A stretch of DNA of 64,000 nt from positions 639,006 through 703,005 of the forward strand of contig NZ_OESQ01000001.1 in NCBI RefSeq assembly GCF_900240245.1, written 5' to 3'. The position numbers and the translations under genes are program-made. The notes below the pieces were generated by a model that had not been told where the DNA came from, did not search any database, and saw nothing but the letters and a program-made list of their open reading frames with translations. The DNA is from Lachnoclostridium edouardi (GTDB lineage Bacteria > Bacillota > Clostridia > Lachnospirales > Lachnospiraceae). The stretch's first letter is position 1; every line of letters begins with the position of its first letter. Below are positions 26,263 to 34,587 of the stretch, piece by piece.

Positions 26263-27117
26263 CTATTTCTGTAAAGCCAGCAGCATCTCTCTTATAATCT
26301 TACATGCTGCGGCTGTAGACACTCCGCTGGCGTCATAATGGGGGCTTAATTCATTTACGTCTAAGCCTACTATGTCTGCCTTGCGGCAAACTGTCTCTGC
26401 AGCCTGTCTCAGCTGATCAAAGGTTACTCCTCCCGGCTCCGGCGTTCCTGTTCCCGGAAAAACAGAAGGGTCCATTACATCTAAATCTACAGTAAAGTAA
26501 ACCGGCTTTCCTTTTAAGCTTTCCAGCACCTGATCCAGGCCCTGAAAATCAAACTTTCTGGTAGTTACATGGCTGCCGCCCCATTTAAATTCTTCCCTGT
26601 CCCCGGAGCGGATTCCAAACTGAAAAATTTTTCCGTCTCCCGTTAAGTCCCAGCACCTGTGAAGCACGCAGGCATGGGAAAGCTGTTCTCCCAGATAATC
26701 TTCTCTTAAATCTGCATGTGCGTCAAAATGAATAATAAAAACCTCAGGATATTTTTCAAATACAGCCCGAAAAGCGCCTAAGGTTACAAGATGCTCTCCT
26801 CCCACCATAAATGGAATTTTTCCGCCGTCTAAAATCTCTTTTGTCTGCTCTTCAATTTGCTTTAAAGCCTTCTCTGTATTTCCAAAACAAAGCTCCAGAT
26901 CTCCGCAGTCCATGACTGCCGAGTCCTCTAAATCCCGGTCCTGGTATGGGCTGTACATTTCTATGCCATAGGATTCCCGGCGGATCGCCCCGCTTCCAAA
27001 CCTGGTGCCAGGGCGAAAGGAGGTGGTGGAGTCAAAGGGAGCGCCAAACATAACAATGTCCGCCTCCTGAAACTCTTTGTCACATCCCATAAATACTTCT
27101 ATATTTTTATTCAACAT
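26263..27117 (-). CDS. speB: Agmatinase
   Basis: The 284-residue ureohydrolase has all the Mn2+-binding motifs: GGEHLVTLG, FIIHFDAHADLREDY and FTVDLDVMDPSVFPGTGTPEPGG. It hydrolyses agmatine to putrescine and urea; with an adjacent arginine decarboxylase this is the most likely reaction. An alternative is ureohydrolase activity on aminopropylagmatine, since a SpeE gene directly precedes it. Its start overlaps the speE stop by 11 bp. Confidence 0.94.
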   Translation of the reverse strand: MLNKNIEVFMGCDKEFQEADIVMFGAPFDSTTSFRPGTRFGSGAIRRESYGIEMYSPYQDRDLEDSAVMDCGDLELCFGNTEKALKQIEEQTKEILDGGKIPFMVGGEHLVTLGAFRAVFEKYPEVFIIHFDAHADLREDYLGEQLSHACVLHRCWDLTGDGKIFQFGIRSGDREEFKWGGSHVTTRKFDFQGLDQVLESLKGKPVYFTVDLDVMDPSVFPGTGTPEPGGVTFDQLRQAAETVCRKADIVGLDVNELSPHYDASGVSTAAACKIIREMLLALQK

Positions 27118-27958
27118 TTTCCAGCATCTCCTCTACATAATACGGCAGGTAAAAAGCCCCCTTATGAAGGGTTGTTGTATAATATCTGCAGGAAATCCCC
27201 CGCATATTCCATTTAATGTCGTCTAAGTCTCTGAGAGGATGATACTTTTTAGAAGCAAAACCAAACAGCCAGTGTCCAGACGGATAAGTGGGAATATGAG
27301 CGTGATAAACTCTGCTGATAGGGAAGGATTCTACAATCAGCTTGTGCATCTTCTGACAGGACAAAGCGTCCTCCTCATAAAACGGACTTTCATGCTGATT
27401 CACCATAATTCCGTCTTCCTTCAGGGCTTTATAGCAGTTGCCGTAAAATTCTCTTGTAAACAGCCCTTCCCCAGGTCCAAAAGGATCTGTGGAATCTACA
27501 ATAATCAAGTCATATTTGTTTTCACATGCCCTGATAAACTTCAGGCCGTCCTCATAGTATATATTCACTCTGGGATCTCCCAGTCTGCAGGAGGTTTTAG
27601 GCAGATATTTCTTGCAAACCTCCACTACCTGCTGGTCAATCTCCACCATATCAATCTGCTCAATTTCCGGGTATCTTGTCAGCTCCCTGACCACTCCGCC
27701 GTCCCCGGCTCCGATTACCAGCACCTGCCGTACATTTGGGTGAACTGCCATAGGCACATGAGTAATCATTTCATGGTAAATAAACTCATCCTTTTCTGTA
27801 AGCATCATATATCCGTCTAACACCAGAAACCGTCCAAATTCCGGGGACTGAAACACGTCGATCCGCTGAAATTCACTTTTTCCGCTGTACAGCTGCTTGT
27901 CTACCCGGATGGACAATTTAACATGAGGCGTCTGCGCCTCAGAAAACCAAAGCTCCAT
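27107..27958 (-). CDS. speE: Spermidine synthase
   Basis: The 283-residue aminopropyltransferase has the decarboxy-SAM site VIGAGDGGVVRELTRYP and the catalytic aspartate loop IIVDSTDPFGPGEGLF, as well as the DGYMMLTEKDEFIYHEM segment of the N-terminal beta domain. It transfers an aminopropyl group from decarboxy-SAM to putrescine. The C-terminal part has ten or so more aromatic residues than typical but no added domain. In an operon with speD, which makes its donor substrate. Confidence 0.95.
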   Translation of the reverse strand: MELWFSEAQTPHVKLSIRVDKQLYSGKSEFQRIDVFQSPEFGRFLVLDGYMMLTEKDEFIYHEMITHVPMAVHPNVRQVLVIGAGDGGVVRELTRYPEIEQIDMVEIDQQVVEVCKKYLPKTSCRLGDPRVNIYYEDGLKFIRACENKYDLIIVDSTDPFGPGEGLFTREFYGNCYKALKEDGIMVNQHESPFYEEDALSCQKMHKLIVESFPISRVYHAHIPTYPSGHWLFGFASKKYHPLRDLDDIKWNMRGISCRYYTTTLHKGAFYLPYYVEEMLENVE

Positions 27959-27965
27959 ATCTATT

Positions 27966-29420
27966 TTATACTCCTTTCAAGACATTTAAATGTTCAATTA
28001 CAGGGTCCTCAGGTCCTGTCATAGAACATCCTTTGGCCTTAGCATATTCAATATAATCTAATATTTCTTCAGTGATCCTCTCCCCAGGGGTTAAAACAGG
28101 GATTCCTGGAGGGTAACACATAACAAACTCGCTGCACACACATCCGCAGGTCTGCCTTAAAGGTCTGGATTCTTTTTCTGCATAAAAAGCATCCTGGGGA
28201 GACAGCACTACCTGAGGCTCAATATATTCGTGCACCATTAAATCTGATTTATCTCCGCCAAACCGGCGTTTCACCTCTGATAAAGCGCTGACTAAACGCT
28301 CAATATCCCTTTGCCTGTCCCCAATGGACAAATAGGCTAATATATTTCCCAGATCTCCAAACTCAATTTGAATATCGTACTCATCTCTTAAAAGGTCATA
28401 TACTTCTATACCTGCCAGCCCGATTTCCCTGGTGTGCACAGACAATTTTGTCACGTCAAAATCATATATGCTGTCCCCGTTGCACAGCTCTCTGCCGTAA
28501 GCATAATATCCGCCGATCTGATTAATCTCAGCTCTGGCATATTCTGCCATATTCACTACCTGGCGGAAGGTTTCCTTTCCCCGCAAAGCCAGATTTCTTC
28601 TGGAAATGTCCAGGCTGGACAGCAAAAGATAAGAACCGCTGGTAGTCTGAGTTAAGTTAATAATCTGTCTCACATGGCCTTCCTGCATAGCAGGCCCTAT
28701 TAATAAAATAGAGCTTTGTGTTAAGCTGCCTCCAGATTTATGCATAGAAACAGCAGCCATGTCGGCTCCTGCCGCCATAGCTGACACAGGCAGGTTTTCT
28801 CCAAAATAAAAATGTGTGCCGTGGGCCTCGTCTGCCAGACAGAACATACCGTGTCTGTGGGCCAAATCTACAATGGCTTTTAAATTGGAACAAATTCCGT
28901 AATAAGTAGGGTTGTTGACTAATACAGCTTTAGCGTCAGGGTTTTCCTTAATAGCCCTTTCCACCGCCGCCACGCTCATTCCCAGGGGAATCCCCAGCCT
29001 GTCGTCCCCTTCTGGGTTTACATACACAGGCACAGCTCCGCAAAGCACCATGGCTCCCATAACGCTGCGGTGTACATTTCTTGGAAGAATAATCTTTTCT
29101 CCTCTTTTCACCACAGAAAGCACCATGCTCTGCACTGCAGATGTAGTGCCTCCCACCATGAGAAAAGCGTGAGCAGCCTGGAAAGCCTGGGCCGCCAGCT
29201 CCTCTGCCTCCCTGATTACAGAAATGGGATGACAAAGGTTGTCTAAAGGCTTCATGGAATTTACATCCATTCCAACACATTTCTCACCTAATAATGCAGT
29301 CAGCTCAGGATTGCCTCTGCCTCTTTTATGTCCTGGAACGTCAAAGGGCACCACCCGCATTTTTTTAAAGTTTTCCAGCGCCTCATAAATCGGGGCGCGC
29401 TCCTGGGACAATGGGTTCAT
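27966..29420 (-). CDS. speA: Arginine decarboxylase (aspartate-aminotransferase-fold, Orn/Lys/Arg decarboxylase family)
   Basis: The ATG at 29420 is used: GAGAGG lies 7 bases upstream and it places the start 13 bp after speD, while the longer frame would overlap speD. The 484-residue product has the PLP lysine in SMHKSGGSLTQSS (about 224), DEAHGTHFYF upstream of it, and a C-terminal decarboxylase domain (about 370-484). The size and lack of an N-terminal response-regulator-like wing domain match the biosynthetic Bacillus SpeA rather than the large inducible enzymes. Arginine is favoured over lysine because of the agmatinase gene two genes downstream. Confidence 0.9.
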   Translation of the reverse strand: MNPLSQERAPIYEALENFKKMRVVPFDVPGHKRGRGNPELTALLGEKCVGMDVNSMKPLDNLCHPISVIREAEELAAQAFQAAHAFLMVGGTTSAVQSMVLSVVKRGEKIILPRNVHRSVMGAMVLCGAVPVYVNPEGDDRLGIPLGMSVAAVERAIKENPDAKAVLVNNPTYYGICSNLKAIVDLAHRHGMFCLADEAHGTHFYFGENLPVSAMAAGADMAAVSMHKSGGSLTQSSILLIGPAMQEGHVRQIINLTQTTSGSYLLLSSLDISRRNLALRGKETFRQVVNMAEYARAEINQIGGYYAYGRELCNGDSIYDFDVTKLSVHTREIGLAGIEVYDLLRDEYDIQIEFGDLGNILAYLSIGDRQRDIERLVSALSEVKRRFGGDKSDLMVHEYIEPQVVLSPQDAFYAEKESRPLRQTCGCVCSEFVMCYPPGIPVLTPGERITEEILDYIEYAKAKGCSMTGPEDPVIEHLNVLKGV

Positions 29421-29433
29421 GTCGTTTCCTCTC

Positions 29434-30192
29434 TTAATAAATATTGCGTCCGCTGAATATTTCAATCATTTCCTTCCTCAGACTGTTAATAATCTCCAGC
29501 CTTTTTTGAGGAGGAAGCTCGTATACGTCGGTTTTAAAAAGATAGTTTTGAAGGTCAATGTCCTTCACCATCATCTTTGTATGAAATAAATTTGCTTCAT
29601 AAACATTAATGTCTATGGTATCGTACCTTTGCAGCACCTCCGGAGCAATATAGCTTTGAATGGAGGTGATCGGATGGTCCATAAACAGCTTTTTCCCGTT
29701 TACATCTCTTGTAAATCCTCTGATTCTATAATCCATAGTAATAATATCAGAATCGAAGGAGCCAATCAGATAATTTAAGGTGGACAGAGGCGTAATCTCC
29801 CCGCATGTGCCTACCTCTATATCTGCCCGAAAGGTGGCCAGACATGTTTCCGGATGATACTCTGGATAAGTGTGTACTGTCACATGGCTTTTGTCTAAAT
29901 GAGCCAGCTGTATCTCTCCCATGGGAGTTTTGATTCCCTCTGAAATTAAAATGGTTACTGAAGCTCCCTGAGGATCGTAATCCTGTCTGGCAATGTTCAG
30001 AACCTTTGCGCCGATCATATCTGTCAAATTCGTAAGAATATTGGTTAAACGCTCAGAATTGTACTGCTCGTCAATATACGCCACGTAATCCTTCTGCTCT
30101 CTGGCAGTTTTGGCGTAACATACGTCATAAATATTAAAGCTTAATACCTTTGTCAGATTATTAAATCCGTACAATTTAATTTTTTCTCCCAT
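29434..30192 (-). CDS. speD: S-adenosylmethionine decarboxylase proenzyme, SpeD (E. coli-type, class 1a)
   Basis: The start at 30192 is chosen because an upstream extension to 30309 would run through a transcription terminator. The product of 252 residues has the self-cleavage site [14 protein letters not shown], where the serine becomes the pyruvoyl cofactor, and the catalytic cysteine region [16 protein letters not shown]. It provides decarboxy-SAM for SpeE. The length matches the larger E. coli type, not the 120-residue Thermotoga/Bacillus type. It is the first gene of the operon. Confidence 0.93.
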   Translation of the reverse strand: MGEKIKLYGFNNLTKVLSFNIYDVCYAKTAREQKDYVAYIDEQYNSERLTNILTNLTDMIGAKVLNIARQDYDPQGASVTILISEGIKTPMGEIQLAHLDKSHVTVHTYPEYHPETCLATFRADIEVGTCGEITPLSTLNYLIGSFDSDIITMDYRIRGFTRDVNGKKLFMDHPITSIQSYIAPEVLQRYDTIDINVYEANLFHTKMMVKDIDLQNYLFKTDVYELPPQKRLEIINSLRKEMIEIFSGRNIY

Positions 30193-30264
30193 CTCCGTTC
30201 TCCATATCTGGTAGTTAAATTTTTCCGGCTGATAGCCGGCCGCCTGGGAGGTTTCTGTTTTTTG

Positions 30265-30306
30265 CAAAACAAAAACGCAGGCAATGAATCTGTACATTAC
30301 CTGCGT
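30265..30306 (-). terminator. Intrinsic terminator in the speD leader
   Basis: ACGCAGGCAATG (30275-30286) pairs with CATTACCTGCGT (30295-30306), 12 bp with one G-T type mismatch. On the minus strand it is followed by TTTTTGTTTTG. It stands between the best promoter (30645-30673) and speD, so it must be read through or regulated for the operon to be expressed from that promoter. Confidence 0.75.
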
Positions 30307-30310
30307 CAAT

Positions 30311-30640
30311 TTCTATTATTATATGACTGCTTTTTTCGCCGTTCTTAGACAGACTAAGGTTTTCGGCAAAGTGGTTCATAGAATAACAGAGTTCAGAGTC
30401 TATATAGCAAATACTTTACTTTTACTACTCTTATTGACATTTTCACAAGTTGATGTACGTGTTCACGCACTGGTTATAAAGTAACCAACTTATAAAAATT
30501 GAGCTTTCAACTCAATCAATAACGGTAACGAAGTACCAATCGGCAGTTGACCCGGCTGTCCGTATGGCCTTGGCCTGCTTTTTGCAGGTGGTCAGAAAAA
30601 TATTTGCATGGAATGCGAATTCTCTGTTTTCCATGTCGAA
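30311..30640 (-). other. Long untranslated leader of the polyamine operon with candidate RNA structure
   Basis: This is a 330-base stretch between the promoter and the terminator. Minus-strand hairpins include CCTGC/GCAGG (30574-30588), ATTGAG/CTCAAT followed by T5 (about 30495-30514), GGTTA/TAACC (30472-30486), a near-perfect GTGCGTG/CACGTAC (30455-30470) and an AAGTT/AACTT helix (30447-30491) closing the last two into a three-way-junction-like shape. A weak 40-codon frame (ATG at about 30633, beginning MENREFAFHANIF) exists but has no ribosome binding site. No known riboswitch class was recognised. Confidence 0.4.
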
Positions 30641-30644
30641 AAAT

Positions 30645-30673
30645 ATCGTACACTATTTTCCGTTATTTGTCAA
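30645..30673 (-). promoter_or_regulatory. Promoter for the speD leader
   Basis: TTGACA (30673-30668) and TACGAT (30650-30645) on the minus strand, 17-bp spacer. It lies directly after the nitroreductase gene and about 480 bp upstream of the speD start. Confidence 0.65.
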
Positions 30674-30703
30674 GAAATTCCACCTATTTACTGCGGATTT
30701 CTC

Positions 30704-31216
30704 CTATTCTATAAATGTTGTCAGGCTTTCTATGGAAGCTCTTGTTTCCTTATGTCTTTCCGGGGCCAAAGGCTTTCCCTCTGCATATCCTAAAACCAGC
30801 AGATTAATAGGAATCAGATGTTTTGGAATCTGAAATTCTTCTCTTAAAACATCTGGCTTAAACCAGCATACCCAAAGACTTCCCAGCCCCAGTTCTGTGG
30901 CCTCCAGCATCATGTGGTCTGTAACAATAGACGCGTCAATATCTGTAGTCTGCATACCGTCATATTTTCTGGTCCACGCCTTGTCCTTATCTGCACATAC
31001 AATAACGGCGGCTGTCCCTCCGTAGGTTCTGGCGGCTTTTTCGATTTTCTCCATTGCCTTTCCCTGAACTACATACAGGTGAAAGGGCTGTAAATTGCAA
31101 GCTGTAGGCGCTACTTTTGCAGCCTCCAGTACTTTTTCCAGTTTTTCCCTTTCCACCGGCATTTCCTTATATGCTCTTACTGAATATCTTTTTTTAGCTA
31201 ACTGAATAAAATCCAT
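30704..31216 (-). CDS. Nitroreductase family protein
   Basis: The 170-residue FMN-dependent protein shows the typical start FIQLAKKRYSVRAY (FMN phosphate contact RxSxR), PTACNLQPFHLYVV and the C-terminal VLGYAEGKP segment. At 170 residues it is the small form. The physiological substrate is unknown. It lies upstream of the polyamine leader on the same strand, but a promoter follows it, so it is probably a separate unit, maybe with the preceding fliB-like gene 27 bp away. Confidence 0.9.
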   Translation of the reverse strand: MDFIQLAKKRYSVRAYKEMPVEREKLEKVLEAAKVAPTACNLQPFHLYVVQGKAMEKIEKAARTYGGTAAVIVCADKDKAWTRKYDGMQTTDIDASIVTDHMMLEATELGLGSLWVCWFKPDVLREEFQIPKHLIPINLLVLGYAEGKPLAPERHKETRASIESLTTFIE

Positions 31217-31243
31217 TTTTTCATCCTTTCTATTTTTCTTAAT

Positions 31244-32410
31244 TTATTTGTATAAAAGGCAGCTTAAAATTCCGTCTTCAGACAGAAATTCCATCTCCCA
31301 CCCTGCCTTTTCCAAAACCTCTAAATTATCTGTGCTGTATTCAATTTCTTTAGAAAATTCTTTTGCCGCATCTGCCATACTTTCCAGAGAAAACTGATTT
31401 TCCCTTAAATAAAAGGCAATGTGAAGAGGCAGGACCACAAGCCAGGCAAGGGCTGTCAGTTTCACCTTTGGCAATATATTTCCTTCCAGAATTCCCTCTA
31501 TAAAATATCTGTATACAAAATATTCCGCCATATTGCCGTACCACTGGCAGCCATATTTTAAACAGGATAAAAACTCCTCTTTTTTATCTGCCAAAGCCTC
31601 CAGCTGATTTTTTGCCTGAGCCAATTTGTCCGGCCATTCTGTTGTCATAGACTCCAGGTTCTGAACAAAATTTAACATCTGCGTCCATATAGTAAGCCCC
31701 TCAGAGCCGGAAAATTCCCTTTTCAGTTTTCCTCCTTCCTTTTCCTGTCTTTTTTTATCACCATATTTTCTGCAGGCCTTTAAAAGCTCTTCTTCTATAT
31801 CTTCTATATTTTCTCCAAAATCTAAAATACCCTGCAGCTCTTCCCCGTAAATCAACAGCACCGCCAATCTTTCAGAAATATTTAATCTCTGGTTTCTTAA
31901 TATCCCAAAGGCTGTTTCTCTTGTTTTTAAAAGCAGCGCTCTCTCTGATTCCTCCAGAACATCATCTTTAGCTTTTGACTCTGTATCGCTCTCTTCCACT
32001 TCCAGATACACAGTATAAGAAGGAGGGTTGTGACAGCCTATAATCAGCCTGGCAGCTTCCTCGCAGCAAAGACCTATTCCCATTTCTCCCCAGCCGCTGT
32101 ACTGTCTGTAAAATCTGGGGTGCTCCCTGCAGATTTCACACAGTCTTTCCTGTCCCAGCTGAGTAATAATCTGGCATAAATTATTTTTATCCAGGAAAGG
32201 GCATCTATTTCCTTCCATTTTAAAATGATAGGTTCCGGCCTCCTCTTCCATAGACCGGCGCAGCTTGTGGCCAATAGGACCGTCCTGATTGACATAGTCT
32301 TTATATGTTTCTAAGTCAATGTCAATTTCCCATCCCACGCAGCAGCTGTCCTTACACTTAGAGGCAATGCAGTGAAACTTCTCATAATAATCCGGTCTTG
32401 TTATTTTCAT
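31244..32410 (-). CDS. fliB: Flagellin lysine-N-methylase (FliB family)
   Basis: The 388-residue protein has the FliB cysteine clusters: FHCIASKCKDSCCVGWEIDI near the N-terminus, CPFLDKNNLCQI and ERLCEICREHPRFY, followed by GLCCEEAARL. These cysteines are thought to hold an Fe-S cluster. FliB methylates lysines of flagellin in enteric bacteria. No flagellar gene is in this window, so either flagella genes are elsewhere or the target is another surface protein. The middle part (about 150-300) is Glu/Lys-rich and poorly conserved. Confidence 0.88.
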   Translation of the reverse strand: MKITRPDYYEKFHCIASKCKDSCCVGWEIDIDLETYKDYVNQDGPIGHKLRRSMEEEAGTYHFKMEGNRCPFLDKNNLCQIITQLGQERLCEICREHPRFYRQYSGWGEMGIGLCCEEAARLIIGCHNPPSYTVYLEVEESDTESKAKDDVLEESERALLLKTRETAFGILRNQRLNISERLAVLLIYGEELQGILDFGENIEDIEEELLKACRKYGDKKRQEKEGGKLKREFSGSEGLTIWTQMLNFVQNLESMTTEWPDKLAQAKNQLEALADKKEEFLSCLKYGCQWYGNMAEYFVYRYFIEGILEGNILPKVKLTALAWLVVLPLHIAFYLRENQFSLESMADAAKEFSKEIEYSTDNLEVLEKAGWEMEFLSEDGILSCLLYK

Positions 32411-32559
32411 TGAGCTACCTCCTGCTTTTCATCATATCACAAGTTTCCTTTGTCTTCACCATATAATACTGAAAATGTATACATTTTCCTTTAATTCCTT
32501 ACAATTCCATTTCATTTATTACATTTGCCTGTTACATTGTTACAATTCCATGACTTCTA

Positions 32560-32589
32560 TTGACCAAAATGTCATACAAGTTATACAAT
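32560..32589 (+). promoter_or_regulatory. Promoter of the wall-binding protein gene
   Basis: TTGACC (32560-32565) and TACAAT (32584-32589) with an 18-bp spacer, 60 bp upstream of the start codon. Two direct copies of TTACAATTCCAT lie upstream at about 32498 and 32540. Confidence 0.55.
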
Positions 32590-32649
32590 ATGGCTGTATT
32601 TCACAAAAGGAAAAAATGAAATAAAAATGTAATGCAAGGAGGTTTCTTT

Positions 32650-33102
32650 ATGAAATTAAAAGGTTTAGCCGCACTTTCAATGACTGCTGCATTTACAGCT
32701 GCAAGCGCATTTACTTCCCTGGCAGCCGGCTGGGTCAGTACCTCACAGGGCTGGAAATATGATTGGGGAAACAACAGCTACTGTACAAGCAACTGGGTAC
32801 ATTATAAGGACCACTGGTTCTATTTTGGCAGCGATCAGATTATGCGCACAGGATGGATTCAAAGAGACGGCACATGGTATTTTGCCGCCGATTCCGGGGA
32901 GCTTCAGGGCGGCCTGACGAAAATCAACGGCAATGTATATTACTTTAATACCAGCACCTGTAAAATGTTTACAGGAGTTCAGGCAGTAGACGGACATAAT
33001 TATACCTTTACAGAAAACGGCACGACCCCTGATGCTCCTTATGTTTATACTGAGTTTAACAGCAACGGAACCATTAAAAGAGGATGGAAATTCGGCGTTT
33101 AA
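32650..33102 (+). CDS. Secreted protein with cell-wall-binding (choline-binding-like) repeats
   Basis: The start at 32650 has AAGGAGG 7 bases upstream. The 150-residue product has a signal peptide (about 1-24) and then only Trp/Tyr/Gly-rich repeats of the CW_binding type, for example MRTGWIQRDGTWYFAADSGE and GGLTKINGNVYYFNTSTCKM. There is no catalytic domain, so it is a small wall-attached or secreted binding protein. The ligand may be teichoic acid or polysaccharide. It has its own promoter and faces a convergent MATE gene. Confidence 0.82.
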   Translation: MKLKGLAALSMTAAFTAASAFTSLAAGWVSTSQGWKYDWGNNSYCTSNWVHYKDHWFYFGSDQIMRTGWIQRDGTWYFAADSGELQGGLTKINGNVYYFNTSTCKMFTGVQAVDGHNYTFTENGTTPDAPYVYTEFNSNGTIKRGWKFGV

Positions 33103-33126
33103 AAACATGTGGGAACGCCCTTGGTT

Positions 33127-34470
33127 TTATCTGTCAGGCATTTTACGGCTTTGATAAAAATACACAGGCATAAGCAATATCAGAGCGCAAATCCAGGCAA
33201 ATGGCGTGGAAAAGCAAATAGCTTTATAGCCCAGGACTAAAGACAGCCCTAAGGCGCAGGACAGTCTGGCAAACAGCTCAATTATACATGCCCCAAAGGG
33301 AGCCCAGGCATTGCCTACGCTTTGCAGGGCTGTTCTGTAGACCATCAGCATTCCCAAAAATAAATAGAAGGGCACAATCATCCAAAGATACTGTTTGGCA
33401 TACAGAATAATTTCCTCTGTAGGCTGATTAATAAACAGCTGCACTACGTGAGACTGTCCTAAAAGAAGCAGGGCGCCCATAAAAAAGTTTAAGGCCGTCA
33501 GCATAAGGAAGCAGTCTTTCACACCCTGGCGGATTCTGTTAAACTTTCCGGCCCCGTAGTTTTGAGCTACATAATTGGCTATGGTGATGCCCACAGCGTT
33601 GTCTACCAGCACAGGCAGCTGATCTACCTTGGAGGCAGCGGTATAACCTGCAATGGCGCTTGTGCCCAGACGGTTTACCGCCGCCTGCATGGCCAGCTGG
33701 CCAATACACATAACAGACATTTGGAAGCCCATAGGCAGCCCCAGCTTTATGTGGCGGACTAAAACCACCCATTCCGGCTTCCACTGTCTTCCCTTTAAAC
33801 GAATCACCTCATACTTTTTAAAAGTATAAATAATGCAGAACACTGCTGCCAGCAGCTGTGAAATCACCGTAGCTGCTGCAGCTCCTGCTACTCCCATATG
33901 ACAGGGAACGATTAATATAATATCCAGCACAATATTCAGCAAAGAAGAAAATATTAAGAAATACAAAGGCGTTCTGCTGTCACCTAATGCTCTTAAAATA
34001 TTGGATATCATATTGTAAAAAACAGTTGTGCCTGTTCCCAGAAAAATAATAAATAAATATGTATACGTTTCACTGTAAATGTCTTTAGGCGTATTCAGAC
34101 ACCTTAAAATCACATGAATGGACAGGCAGCTGACAAGTGTAATTAAAATTGTAAATACTGCTGACAGCCACATAGACGCCGCCACACATTCTTTCATTCT
34201 TTTTTTCTTTCCAGCTCCCACTGCCTGACCTAATAATATTCCAAAGCCTCCCGTCAGCCCCTGAACAAAGCACAGCACAAAATAGACAATGGTAGCTGTG
34301 GCCCCCACTGCTGCCAGGGAGTCTGCGCCTAAAGTTTTTCCCACAATAATAGTATCCGCCAAAGTGTAAAATAACTGGAACAAATTTCCCCCAATAACCG
34401 GGATGGAAAATCCTGCAATTACCTTCCACGGAGTCCCCTCTATTAGGTTTTCTGATAATCTTTCAGCCAT
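33127..34470 (-). CDS. MATE family multidrug/metabolite efflux transporter
   Basis: The 447-residue protein has twelve transmembrane segments in the two-bundle MATE layout (about 15-215 and 240-445), with conserved pieces such as LFQLFYTLADTIIVGKTLG and VYRTALQSVGNAWAPFGA. MATE proteins exchange Na+ or H+ for drugs or metabolites. The substrate is unknown. It is divergent from the AraC regulator gene, which may control it. Confidence 0.93.
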   Translation of the reverse strand: MAERLSENLIEGTPWKVIAGFSIPVIGGNLFQLFYTLADTIIVGKTLGADSLAAVGATATIVYFVLCFVQGLTGGFGILLGQAVGAGKKKRMKECVAASMWLSAVFTILITLVSCLSIHVILRCLNTPKDIYSETYTYLFIIFLGTGTTVFYNMISNILRALGDSRTPLYFLIFSSLLNIVLDIILIVPCHMGVAGAAAATVISQLLAAVFCIIYTFKKYEVIRLKGRQWKPEWVVLVRHIKLGLPMGFQMSVMCIGQLAMQAAVNRLGTSAIAGYTAASKVDQLPVLVDNAVGITIANYVAQNYGAGKFNRIRQGVKDCFLMLTALNFFMGALLLLGQSHVVQLFINQPTEEIILYAKQYLWMIVPFYLFLGMLMVYRTALQSVGNAWAPFGACIIELFARLSCALGLSLVLGYKAICFSTPFAWICALILLMPVYFYQSRKMPDR

Positions 34471-34500
34471 AAATTTATCCTCACATTTTCATTTATAATA

Positions 34501-34552
34501 TTTCAGAACTATTTCAGAACTTCTTGCAAACCTCACAAAACCATTTTATAAT
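34501..34552 (+). promoter_or_regulatory. AraC gene promoter with direct repeats
   Basis: TTGCAA (34524-34529) and TATAAT (34547-34552) have a 17-bp spacer. Immediately upstream, TTTCAGAACT occurs twice (34501-34510 and 34512-34521) in tandem with an 11-bp period, one helical turn. This is a candidate regulator site between the divergent MATE and AraC genes. Confidence 0.6.
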
Positions 34553-34587
34553 TGAGCAAAAAATAAAGCAGCTATGAGGAGTCTTTT

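Noticed and set aside
27239..27820. A 193-codon plus-strand frame opposite speE
   Set aside because: Antisense shadow of the spermidine synthase gene; no coding signature.
30311..30640. A known riboswitch (SAM, guanidine, preQ1 or lysine) in the speD leader
   Set aside because: None of the conserved cores I know for these classes is present, so it is reported only as an unassigned structured leader.
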